This document shows positions 1 to 7,758 of a stretch of 19,132 bases of DNA, piece by piece (the stretch's first letter is position 1; each line of letters starts with the position of its first letter). The translations under genes and the position numbers were made by a program. The notes beneath the pieces were generated by a model. That model had not been told where the DNA came from, did not search any database, and saw nothing but the letters and a program-made list of their open reading frames with translations. This DNA is from Thalassiosira profunda (Eukaryota; Bacillariophyta; Thalassiosirophyceae; Thalassiosirales; Thalassiosiraceae), in NCBI GenBank assembly GCA_036939355.1, contig JALLAP010000227.1, forward strand, positions 1 through 19,132, given 5' to 3'.

Positions 1-760
1 AGTCGTCGCCTTTCGGGGTCGCATTCCCGTCCAGGGCGATGGTGGTCATGGAAATTGGCCCGGTACTGTTGGCCTGGTCGATGGCCGGGGAAGTTTCGTC
101 CTTTTCGGGCAGAATGGCAGCAAAGGCGGATTGGGCGGCGGGGTTTAGATCCGCGATTTTGCGCGCCCCCATGGCCAAATGCGGCCTGGGAATCGTCACA
201 ACGTTCCCTCCGTTCGCCTTCCCGTCCGCGAGCAGCGCCGCTTCGAGCACGGTCCCGTGCCCCTCGCCCTTGGTCAGATACCGCTTGACGGCCTTGTAGG
301 CGTCCCCGTCCTCCCTTTTTAATGCCACGTCCGCCCCCTCCTCGCCATAACCGCCGACGCTCCTGGCAAGCACGCCCTTCTTGATCGTCTCCATCTTCTT
401 CATCATGGCCGCCATTTCATCCTCGTTCCCGTCCGACTTGTCTCTTTCCAGCGGGGGAAAGTACGCCGTCTCGCACTTGTCGCCATAAAGATCCACCGCC
501 GCGATGGGCAGCCGGGCCGCGCTCCGCACATTCTTGGAGTTCAGAAAGCTCTGGTTCTTGTCCAACAAATCCGCACCGACGGCGGCGAACGAAGTGCCGG
601 GCGCGGCGGAGTGGGTTCCCCCGGGGATGCCACTGTGTTGGTGCTGCGGGGGCGCCTGGGCGGCGATGGCGCCGGCGTTCGGTCCGCCGTGGGCCAGAGC
701 CGCGGCCGAAAGGCCCGCGCCGCCGCCGAGGCCGCCTCCTCCGGTCGTGGCGAGGGACAT
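1..760 (-). CDS. unrecognised protein, 3' end cut by window edge
   Basis: An uninterrupted minus-strand frame runs from an ATG at 760 to the left edge, about 253 codons without a stop, so the gene is 3'-partial. The ATG context (GCAGCCATGTC) suits eukaryotic initiation. The N-terminal 60 residues are Gly/Ala/His/Pro-rich and probably disordered (begins MSLATTGGGGLGGGAG). The middle is charged and Met/Lys-rich (DEMAAMMKKMETIKKGVLAR), and the last part reads like an ordinary folded protein (KAVKRYLTKGEGHGTVLEAALL). No signal peptide or membrane segment is visible. I do not recognise the family and assign no function. The sequence just before the ATG, CTCCTCCTAACCCTGCAG, resembles a branch point, pyrimidine tract and 3' splice site, so an upstream non-coding or short coding exon is possible. 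Confidence 0.6.
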   Translation of the reverse strand, partial: MSLATTGGGGLGGGAGLSAAALAHGGPNAGAIAAQAPPQHQHSGIPGGTHSAAPGTSFAAVGADLLDKNQSFLNSKNVRSAARLPIAAVDLYGDKCETAYFPPLERDKSDGNEDEMAAMMKKMETIKKGVLARSVGGYGEEGADVALKREDGDAYKAVKRYLTKGEGHGTVLEAALLADGKANGGNVVTIPRPHLAMGARKIADLNPAAQSAFAAILPEKDETSPAIDQANSTGPISMTTIALDGNATPKGDD

Positions 761-1139
761 GGCTGCAGGGTTAGGAGGAGGACCGCGCGCGGAATGAAGT
801 GTGTATGGGGTAGGGTTAGGAGCTGGAGTGTGCGCTGTCTGGTGCACCGTCGAAGCCAGTTGAATTTCTGCAAGAGTCGCGCGCGCGGCAGAACAGCGAC
901 GGAGACCTGGCGGCAGGGGTGGGCGCCGAAGGCAATGGGGACGGTTGGGAGGCTGGATTCGATGAAGTCGAGCGGTTGAGCCTGCCTGGTACAATATTTG
1001 TGGGGGTTTTGGGCGGGGAAGGGTGTGGCAGTTTCCACGTGGAAGACGGTGGGAGGGCGGGAGGGCTTCCTCCCAGCTTCAATCTCAAACGAGAGAAAGG
1101 CAGTGCCGTGGAGATGGGAAGAGAGTGCTATTACTCTGC
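761..1139. promoter_or_regulatory. intergenic 5' region of the first gene, with CACGTG palindrome, G4 motif and repeated TTAGG boxes
   Basis: This 379-nt stretch lies between the start of the gene ending at 760 and the stop of the lipase at 1140, both on the minus strand. I see no coding feature in it. It holds an 11-mer AGGGTTAGGAG at 767-777 and again at 812-822, a 12-bp palindrome TTCCACGTGGAA at 1033-1044 with a CACGTG core, and the G-quadruplex-type run GGGAGGGCGGGAGGG at 1051-1065. It probably contains the promoter of the first gene and the 3' UTR end of the lipase. The function of each motif is inferred only. Confidence 0.4.
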
Positions 1140-2810
1140 TCACGCAGCTTCGCCAAGCCATTTCCGTAGCGTGGGCGGAAAGTCCGTCTTCAATTGTCCA
1201 TCCGGCGAGGCCGACAATGATAACGCTCCGAGGTAGCTCTTCATTTCGTGCAATTCTCCGCCGGTGGCATTGCAACTCAGAAACTCCGGTTCGATCGTGT
1301 GGACCACATCGCCCTGCACGCCCCCAAGTCGTCGCATTGCACCTCGATTCAGGCTCGTCGAAGTGATCGACGCAACCACGTCCGCCTTGCAGTTCTTCTT
1401 CGATTGTGTGACGTAGCGATGGTATCGTTCACCGTCGCTCAGCAAGTTGCGCACCCGGCGAGACTGCATTCCGACCGACTCGAAGAACGCGCTGTCGGCT
1501 ATCTCCGGCGCGCCGAACGTCCACAGGTGCAGGCGCTTGATCGGCGTGCCAGGGTGATTCAGGGCGATGTCCAGCGCGTGAATCATGGCCAAAGATCCGG
1601 CCAAGGAGTGGCCCACGAGATGCACGGTGTGGCCAGACTGAAGCGACTTTGTCGTGACGTCCCTCAATATGTCCATCAATCGGTTCCCGTTGCTTTTGCA
1701 CACATGCCTTCTGCGCCTCCTTTTCCCGCCCCTCCGCTTCGTCTGCTTGCCCAGTGCACCTTTCACTGGCTTCTTTATTCTATTCGTGTCCCTGGGCATT
1801 GTGGCCACTGCCCTACTGCTCTTCTTTGGCTGGCTCTGTTGCCCAATGCATGTCCGGAAGTGCTCGTCCAGGCTTTTAGTGGACGACGAAGCTTCATTGC
1901 CGTCATTGATCTTCCGTATCTTCCCCCGGACCACTCGGGCATACGCATTCAGAAAGCCGCGGTGAATGCCCCCCTCCACCAATGTGGCATTCTTCGAGCG
2001 CGCCTTCCTCCTCGGTTGCTCAAACAGGCCCGAATGGGACACTGGCTCCAGCGTTTGGAGGTTGGTCAAGGCATCAGCCGTGCTGGCCGTGCCGGCGAAT
2101 GCAATCACTACCTCCGAGGAGCCTGAAGTTGCAATAATGAGGTCGCTGTCGTGCCACTTGATCCCGTTCCTGTCTTTCTCGTGCCAATTGTTGAAAAGCC
2201 ATTCCACTGTATATCTCTTCTCCGTCTCGCGCCTTTGCCCGAATTTTTGCTTGCAAGTGGTGTCCGTTGCATTGTGCGATTTCCACATCCTCTGTAGGGC
2301 AGCGTATCGGCTTTTGCACCAAGATACCCGAAACCGAGCACGAGCGTTTGATAGCGCTTGTCTTATTCGATCCCTCTTCCTCCCCTGCGACCCCATCGAA
2401 GCTCGAAACCGAGCGGAAGCACCTGACAGTGCTCGCCCCAGCCGATCCCTCTTCCTGCTCCCCGTCTCATTGTATTCCCACAAGAGCTTCATTGGCGAAG
2501 AACGAAATTGTGCCGGGGACAGATCATCCGCAAGTGAAAAGGACCAACCCCCATCGCGCGCATCGCCATCTGTCGCGTCGCGCTGCAAGTGTTTGCCGTC
2601 CCGAAAATCGCTATATGCAAGCGATGATAAAATTGCCATCCGATAGGCCTGGCGCGCTATCCGCCGATTGCGCTTCCTCGGCCACAGTGCCAGCCTCCGC
2701 CTCCGCGTTTGCGGGGTCGCGCAGTCCCTTCGACTACTTGAGGACAGCTGAGGGAGCGCGAGCAGGAGTGCTGCAAATAATGCAAACGGGGTGCACGTGC
2801 GAAACCTCAT
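1140..2810 (-). CDS. secreted class 3 (fungal-type) lipase
   Basis: The 556-residue protein is an alpha/beta-hydrolase of the lipase class 3 family, which hydrolyses acylglycerols or related esters. Residues 1-24 form a signal peptide (basic start, hydrophobic FALFAALLLALPQL, then Ser-rich), so it probably enters the secretory pathway. The lipase core shows IAFAGTASTADALTNL (the oxyanion-side RGT-like strand), VGHSLAGSLAM with nucleophile Ser402, and LWTFGAPEIADSAFFE. The likely acid is Asp477 (CKADVVASI) and the likely base His521 (LHEMKSYLGAL, comparable with the H-x-L-x-x-YL motif of plant DAD1-type lipases). A strongly basic region before the core contains a 25-residue tandem duplication, and another basic insertion (KQTKRRGGKRRRRR) precedes the Ser motif, so the protein is longer than typical 300-400-residue members. 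It is divergent from the gene at 3110. Substrate specificity cannot be read from the sequence. Confidence 0.88.
   Translation of the reverse strand: MRFRTCTPFALFAALLLALPQLSSSSRRDCATPQTRRRRLALWPRKRNRRIARQAYRMAILSSLAYSDFRDGKHLQRDATDGDARDGGWSFSLADDLSPAQFRSSPMKLLWEYNETGSRKRDRLGRALSGASARFRASMGSQGRKRDRIRQALSNARARFRVSWCKSRYAALQRMWKSHNATDTTCKQKFGQRRETEKRYTVEWLFNNWHEKDRNGIKWHDSDLIIATSGSSEVVIAFAGTASTADALTNLQTLEPVSHSGLFEQPRRKARSKNATLVEGGIHRGFLNAYARVVRGKIRKINDGNEASSSTKSLDEHFRTCIGQQSQPKKSSRAVATMPRDTNRIKKPVKGALGKQTKRRGGKRRRRRHVCKSNGNRLMDILRDVTTKSLQSGHTVHLVGHSLAGSLAMIHALDIALNHPGTPIKRLHLWTFGAPEIADSAFFESVGMQSRRVRNLLSDGERYHRYVTQSKKNCKADVVASITSTSLNRGAMRRLGGVQGDVVHTIEPEFLSCNATGGELHEMKSYLGALSLSASPDGQLKTDFPPTLRKWLGEAA
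2329..2478 (-). repeat. two-copy 75-nt tandem repeat inside the lipase gene
   Basis: Two adjacent, imperfect 75-nt units (2329-2403 and 2404-2478) both begin CGAAACCGAG on the plus strand and both contain GATCCCTCTTCCT. They encode two 25-residue units in the lipase, sharing RKRDR(L/I)xxALSxAxARFR. The length is a multiple of three, so the frame is kept. The units sit between the signal peptide and the catalytic core. Confidence 0.75.
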
Positions 2811-3109
2811 CCTTTCGAGCCGCTAGGCCTCTGCCCCCACCAACACCTCCGATCTTCCGCAAGGGCACAGCGCTCTGCGCAGCATCCACCGCCCTCCTCT
2901 GCTCGGCTGTGCCCTCTCCGAAGCCGGAGATCAACCGATGTGCTGCGTGTATGTGGGTGCAGGGTGCACCCGCCCGGCGCCCGGTCCCGTGCACCTTCAG
3001 GAGTCAGGAGTACGTACGTACGTATTGTACGACCTACGCGCTGAGAGTTGTTGTTGCCAAAAACAAGTTTTGGGCGTCGGTTGCTCTGTTGCGGTTGCCG
3101 TCTGCCACG
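2811..3109. promoter_or_regulatory. divergent promoter region with TACGTACGTACGTA and GGGTGCACCC palindromes
   Basis: These 299 nt separate the ATG of the minus-strand lipase from the ATG of the plus-strand gene at 3110, so both promoters should lie here. Visible elements are GGGTGCACCC (2962-2971, a perfect palindrome) and TACGTACGTACGTA (3011-3024, self-complementary), about 85 nt before the plus-strand ATG. A plus-strand reading frame continuous with the downstream gene runs through the region and antisense through the 5' part of the lipase gene. I treat that upstream extension as chance, because it overlaps the clear lipase gene. Confidence 0.45.
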
Positions 3110-4938
3110 ATGGGGGACGCCACCATCCACCTCCTCCTCGACACCGCCCTCGCGGCGGGCGGGGAGGCCGGCGATGGGGCGTTCCGATTTTGTGCCCTCG
3201 CTCACAAGTTGCCGGGCGATGCGCCACTCGCCGAGCTGATGGCCTTCGTTGCAACCCAGATGGACGCTGTGGCCGCTTGCAAAACCGACGGTGTTGGGAA
3301 TGCAGGGTGGCTCAAGAGAGTGACGGTGCTCGACGTCTCCTACCACCCGGCCAAAATCATTTCTCCAATCGTGAGGCAATGCACCGAGCGCACCGGCCCC
3401 AACAGCAAGACACTGCAAAGTTTGGGGTGGTATCCCTCCGGAAAGCTGGTCTTCCTGCCCGCACCGGGCGAGGACGAGGAGGGCGGGGAGGAGAAGTTGT
3501 TGGAGAGGTTTTTGGAGTGGCAGAGTAGAAATCTAGCGCAGCACGAGGAGTTTGCATACAACAATCCCGATGCTGCGAACGAGGGCAGAAAGCAACATGC
3601 AGATGCACCTGCGGAGAAGGACGGGGTGCAGTGGACCGGCGTGGGTGCACCAGCTCAGGGCGGCGCCGCGCTGAAGCCGTCCGAGATTTTCAGTGCGGTG
3701 GAGCAGCGATCGGACGCTATGGACATTGAGGCAACATCGAAACCAAAACCAAAGAAGAAGCCGCGACGCACGGAAAAGCAACGCGCACAGCGGCTCGATG
3801 CCCTGCTCCAGAAGGCGGAGACCCAATCGGGCAACAAAAAGAAGAAGGCCGTCAGTCAAAAGGTTAGAACGATGCTATTGAAGTCGCGATCGGAGGGCAA
3901 CAAGAAGCTGCGGATGGAGGATCGATTCCATTTAGAGGTGGTCCTCCTGTGGGACGTTGCGGACGGCTGTGCATCGGGCAAGGAAGAGGGCGGTACGAGC
4001 TATCGCTTCTTTTCAAGACAGGCTACGGCTGGGAGGGTGGCGTCGACAGTTGCTCCTACTTTGGGGAGTGATAGATCGGCCGAGTTGTTGGTGTCCTATC
4101 CTCCATCTACCGAACGGAAAGCAGAAGGAGAGATTCGGTACCGAAGGCTTCCCAACACCACGTCGCTGCACGACGCGCAAAAGGCCGGGTGGGTGCAAGA
4201 GTTTGACGTGGTGGTGGTGCGGATTTACGATCTGAACGCGGCGGTGAAGACGGCGCCGGATTTGGACCGAGCAAGGCGGTTACCGATCCGGAGAGCGACG
4301 ACGAATCAATGGACGAAGAGGACGGGAATGATTCAATCAATGCAACTGGTGGCAACGAGGAATGTGGAAAGCAATCAGCTATGGAAGTTGACGAAGACAT
4401 CATCAGCGGCCAGCGTGCTAACGGCGGTCCAACATCAATGCAAGAGGAGTCGCAGCCGGAGCTGCAGCGGCGAATACACGCGCTGTTCCAGTCCTTGGAA
4501 GAAAGCGGTAATCCACCCAAGAAGAAGAAAAAGCCGGTATCTCAGCAGATGCGAAATATGCTCATGAAATCTAAATCAACTGGCAACAAGCGGATAAAGC
4601 CGGAAGATCGGCTGCACCTTGAGGTGATCGTGTTTCGCGACGACGGCTCGTCGGATATCGGCCCTTCGTCGTACACATCGTCCTACCGATTCTTCACGAA
4701 ACAAAACGACATGGGTCATATCATATCGACTTGCATCGAGGATGATAAGGAACGGGCGGAATTGATTGTTAGGCAGCCTTCGAGCGACGCCGACTTGAAG
4801 ATTCTGTACCGAAAGCTGCCAACGGAACTGACGCTGGGAGATGCTATTGAAAAGGGCCATATCGATACCTTTGGGCGTGTTCTGATCCGTGTGATGGGCA
4901 ATGGATGTATCGCATTCAACAGCGGTGGCAACACGTAA
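3110..4938 (+). CDS. UBX/ubiquitin-like N-terminal region plus two repeated Ubl-like modules (frameshifted)
   Basis: I chose the ATG at 3110 (GCCACGATGG). The N-terminal ~120 residues end in NSKTLQSLGWYPSGKLVFLP, which resembles the last strand of UBX domains. An acidic and Lys-rich linker follows, then two diverged modules. Module 1 starts RLDALLQ at residue 228 and ends VVVVRIYD near residue 374. Module 2 starts RIHALFQ and ends VLIRVMGNG near 4905. Both contain KKK-x-VSQ, LLKS/LMKS, EDR(F/L)HLEV, SYRFF(S/T)(R/K)Q and a closing LxDAxxxG-xxxFxxVxVR; the pattern recalls the C-terminal ubiquitin-like domain of ZFAND1/Cuz1. The frame is lost between about 4235 and 4290; one missing base there would give a 609-residue protein. 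I infer a ubiquitin/p97-pathway adaptor role only weakly. The gene converges on the next one with a 21-nt gap. Confidence 0.7.
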
Positions 4939-4959
4939 CTCGCACAAACAGCTATTTTT

Positions 4960-5394
4960 TTACTGTACGTCTGTCGTCGTGTGCCCATCCAGTCCCCCCT
5001 TCCCTTCGACATGGTCAGACCCCCCCCCCCACGATTCAACGGCATCCATTGACTTCAGGATAGACGTGACATGGCCGATGTCGTCAGCTGTCACCCTGCT
5101 GAACACCCAATCAGCACTTACCTCTCCGGTCGACTCATTGAACAATTCAGCCCTACACCATCCACCTCCGATGATCTTGTTACCAACGATGTAGGCAGCT
5201 GCGCCAGCAACATTGCGCGCATGAAAGTGCATCGCCCTATCTTCCTGATCGGAGTCCTTCTCGGGCTTTGTGGACACACAGAGCATCATTCTATTCCCAA
5301 CAACAGGAGATGTCACCCGGATGAATGGCGGTTTATCGCCAAGATGGGGCATGAAGCGCAGGGCGAATGCCAATGCATTATTCGCCTTTGACAT
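4960..5394 (-). CDS. small unknown protein
   Basis: This is a 144-residue frame from an ATG at 5394 with a good CACCATGTC context, ending 21 nt from the stop of the convergent gene. The sequence reads like a folded protein (FALRFMPHLGDKPPFIRV, HARNVAGAAAYIVGNKIIGGGW, SADWVFSRVTADDIGHVTSILK), without a signal peptide or membrane segment. I do not recognise a family. The segment WVFSRVTADDIGHVTSIL resembles YRFFTKQNDMGHIISTCI and YRFFSRQATAGRVASTV of the neighbouring gene's two modules, so a distant shared domain is possible. The last ~25 residues follow an 11-base C run (5020-5030, read as G on this strand); an error in that run would change the C-terminus. An upstream exon cannot be excluded. 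Confidence 0.6.
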   Translation of the reverse strand: MSKANNALAFALRFMPHLGDKPPFIRVTSPVVGNRMMLCVSTKPEKDSDQEDRAMHFHARNVAGAAAYIVGNKIIGGGWCRAELFNESTGEVSADWVFSRVTADDIGHVTSILKSMDAVESWGGGSDHVEGKGGLDGHTTTDVQ

Positions 5395-5743
5395 GGTGCC
5401 TATTACAACACTCCACAGCCTTCAAGTTCACTCCTATTGCAGGGATGCTATGGTGGAGAATAATGAAGGTGGGAGTGAGGATGCTCTACTCTCTGAAATT
5501 TTCAGCCGCCCACACAACTCACACCCAACTCCAAAGTCTGTCGCTCGGACACATCGACAAAACACGTGAGCTTGAAGAAGATCCAGCTTCAACTCCTACG
5601 AGGATCTTTTCACGTGGGACTTCAGTACAAGATGTGTTGACACCCAAAGCAAGCAAAGCAAGCAAAGCAAGCAAGGGAGCGGAAATGACGCCCTCATAAA
5701 TCACTCCTCGTGCTTTAATCAAACCTCTCCTCCTATCCCAACC
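5395..5743. promoter_or_regulatory. divergent promoter of the FCP gene, with two CACGTG boxes
   Basis: The 349-nt region between two divergent start codons has no credible gene. It carries two CACGTG (G-box/E-box) hexamers at 5563-5568 and 5611-5616, with start positions 48 nt apart, then three perfect copies of AAAGCAAGC at 5646-5672, then a CT-rich leader (CCTCTCCTCCTATCCCAACC) directly before the FCP ATG. CACGTG is the usual target of bHLH and some bZIP factors, which in plants mediate light-responsive transcription. Applying that to this FCP gene is an inference. No clear TATA box is visible; CATAAAT near 5694 is a weak candidate. Confidence 0.5.
5646..5672 (+). repeat. three tandem copies of AAAGCAAGC
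   Basis: Three perfect 9-nt units lie back to back about 70-100 nt upstream of the FCP ATG, flanked by CACCC and AAGGG. They are either a microsatellite or clustered protein-binding sites in the FCP promoter. Confidence 0.85.
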
Positions 5744-6361
5744 ATGAAGTCCGCCGTCCTCGCTGCCATCCTCGGCTCCGCCGCCGCCTTCGCCCCGGCC
5801 CAGACCGGCAAGGCCTCGACCGCCCTCAACGCGTTCGAGTCCGAGCTCGGCGCCCAGGCTCCCCTCGGATTCTTCGACCCCTTGGGCATGCTCGACGACG
5901 CCGACCAGGAGCGCTTCGACCGCCTCCGCTATGTGGAGATCAAGCACGGCCGCATCGCCCAGCTCGCCTTCCTCGGCCAGATCACCACCCGCGCCGGAAT
6001 CCACCTCTCGGGCAGCATCGACTCCGCCGGAAACTCCTTCGACTCCTTCCCCAACGGCTGGGCGGCCATCAACGGCCCCGACGCCATCCCGGGCGCCGGC
6101 CTCGCCCAGATCGTCGCCTTCGTCGGCGCCCTCGAGCTCGGCGTCATGAAGGACTCCGCCAACGGCGCCGCCCCCGGCGACTTCGTGGGCGACTTCCGCA
6201 ACGGCGCCATCGACTTCGGCTGGGACACCTTCGACGAGGAGACCAAGCTCCAGAAGCGCGCCGTCGAGCTCAACAACGGCCGCGCCGCCATGATGGGCAT
6301 CCTCGGCCTCATGGTCCACGAGCAGCTCGGGGGCTCCGTCCCGATCGTGGGCGAGCTCTAA
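5744..6361 (+). CDS. fucoxanthin chlorophyll a/c-binding protein (Lhcf-type)
   Basis: This 205-residue precursor is a light-harvesting antenna protein binding chlorophyll a/c and fucoxanthin in the plastid thylakoid. Residues 1-15 are a signal peptide that ends in AAAFAP (13-18). Cleavage before Phe16 exposes the short Ser/Thr/Lys transit segment needed to cross the inner plastid envelopes. Helix 1 carries RYVEIKHGRIAQLAFLG, with chlorophyll ligands Glu65 and His68 and the salt-bridge Arg70. Helix 2 is around residues 118-136 (AQIVAFVGALELGVM). Helix 3 carries AVELNNGRAAMMGILG with Glu175, Asn178 and Arg180. Length and helix motifs are complete, so the gene looks functional. Codons end in C or G far more strictly than in neighbouring genes, as expected for a very highly expressed protein. 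It could be Lhcf or a related FCP subgroup; the exact paralogue cannot be named. Confidence 0.97.
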   Translation: MKSAVLAAILGSAAAFAPAQTGKASTALNAFESELGAQAPLGFFDPLGMLDDADQERFDRLRYVEIKHGRIAQLAFLGQITTRAGIHLSGSIDSAGNSFDSFPNGWAAINGPDAIPGAGLAQIVAFVGALELGVMKDSANGAAPGDFVGDFRNGAIDFGWDTFDEETKLQKRAVELNNGRAAMMGILGLMVHEQLGGSVPIVGEL

Positions 6362-6570
6362 ATTGGCCTGCCTCTTGGGACTGATGCACCTTTGTGGCAA
6401 GAGACGGGATGTGATGCTAGATACCAAGCGCTGGAATCTTCATCTTTCTCAGAGAATTCATTAGGACTAATGACTGTTTAGGCACAAGTTGAATCTCGAC
6501 GCTCATTCGTACTTTTCTTGCCTTGGGCATAGGCATCGGTACATACATACCAGGACAGAACAGAGAATAT

Positions 6571-7758
6571 CTATCTCCCTTTCGTCAGCAGCTTTCTAGT
6601 CATCACCATCCCGGCACCGCTCAGCCCAAACCACGTCGCCGCATATCCAGCATGGACTTCCGGAGTCACCTTGAACTCGCCCACGCACTCCCGGGGCGGT
6701 TTGGCGGGGTATTGCAACGTTCCGCCGTCGTTGATTTCCACGAAGAGTGGCGGATGGCTGTCGGCAGGACACGATGTCATCTCCTCCATTGCACTTCGAT
6801 CGAGCCACAGCAGCTTGTGGATTGTTTGTGAATTGCTCTCATTGGGTTTCTTGGAATCGAGGCGAGAGGGCGGGGTGAACGTCCCTGGACTTTCCGTTCG
6901 GGACTCCATCGCCATCAGTTCCGCAGAGCCCAGCGGCTGCTCCCATGAGGCGACCCGTTCGTTGTTTTTGTTGATGTAGTGCCTCGGGATCCAGCCCCGA
7001 TTGATCCATACAATGGTCTGATCTTTGCAACTGCCAAATGCCGCGTCGAAACTGCTCGAATCATTGTCGCCAGAGGCGTCGTTCTTCCTTCCAAATAGCC
7101 CGCCGAACCATCCTCTCCTCGTGTTGGCATTCTTTTCATTCATACCACTCGACACTGGATACCCTGCCTCGTCGTCCGATACAACGAAAGGAGTCACCAC
7201 GTAATAGCCCTGGGCGCTCGAGCTCATCCCGCCCCCGCCACCTCGTCCGGAGTTGGGTCCTGAATCTGCCAATGCCCCCGGAGGCGGGCCCCGCGGCCCA
7301 ATCAAGATTTCGTTCTCGTGTTGGAATTTACCTCGCAGGTGCACCCTCCGGTAGCTCTTCCCGTTGCTTCCCTCCACACCAACTGCAGATTTCAGCGCCC
7401 GCCAATCATTGTAAGACGTGAGCGGCTCCAAACTGAGGTCGTCCTCCCGCTTCTCGACCAATTCGACCTTCTCGAAGTACCGTTGGGTCTGCCACGCGCC
7501 CAGCCCGAAGGTGATGGCGCACAGCGACGTGAAGAACACTTTTCCGGCGGTGCCGCCTTCGCTCGTTTTTGCAGAAGTTGCCGCCGCCGAATTGGCGCCT
7601 GCAGCTGCCGTGGCATCGCCCGTGGCTCGGCGTTTGCAAAAGGCGGTTGGCGTGCGCATCGGATTTTGCGCACGTGATGTGCACAAAGTTTGGACGCCGC
7701 CGCTTCTAGCCGAGAGGCCACGGCGAAGGCATTGGCCGGCGAGGGAGGAGGAGGCCAT
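6571..7758 (-). CDS. SURF1: SURF1/Shy1-family cytochrome c oxidase assembly factor
   Basis: The 395-residue protein matches the SURF1 family, inner-membrane proteins that help assemble the haem a/a3-CuB centre of cytochrome c oxidase subunit 1. The N-terminus (about 1-70) is Arg/Ser/Ala-rich with almost no acidic residues at the start, as in a mitochondrial presequence. Transmembrane helix 1 (about 74-88) runs into the family signature FGLGAWQTQRY with the downstream LVEKRE. Then come YYVVTPFVV, IVWINRGWIPRHYI and, at the C-terminus, VHAGYAATWFGLSGAGMVM, the second membrane helix. Compared with ~300-residue homologues it has two low-complexity insertions, a Gly/Pro-rich one before YYVVTPF and a Ser/Asp/Asn-rich one before INRGW. 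It is convergent with the FCP gene, and its start is divergent from the lumenal-protein gene. Confidence 0.93.
   Translation of the reverse strand: MASSSLAGQCLRRGLSARSGGVQTLCTSRAQNPMRTPTAFCKRRATGDATAAAGANSAAATSAKTSEGGTAGKVFFTSLCAITFGLGAWQTQRYFEKVELVEKREDDLSLEPLTSYNDWRALKSAVGVEGSNGKSYRRVHLRGKFQHENEILIGPRGPPPGALADSGPNSGRGGGGGMSSSAQGYYVVTPFVVSDDEAGYPVSSGMNEKNANTRRGWFGGLFGRKNDASGDNDSSSFDAAFGSCKDQTIVWINRGWIPRHYINKNNERVASWEQPLGSAELMAMESRTESPGTFTPPSRLDSKKPNESNSQTIHKLLWLDRSAMEEMTSCPADSHPPLFVEINDGGTLQYPAKPPRECVGEFKVTPEVHAGYAATWFGLSGAGMVMTRKLLTKGR

Noticed and set aside
2267..3109. Plus-strand reading frame upstream of and continuous with the gene at 3110
   Set aside because: It runs antisense through the first half of the clear class 3 lipase gene, has low-complexity composition and no ATG context better than that at 3110; open antisense frames are common in GC-rich coding DNA.
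5519..6427. 302-codon minus-strand frame over the FCP gene
   Set aside because: It is the mirror of the strongly biased FCP codons; the Gly/Glu/Val-rich translation reflects the codon bias, not a protein.
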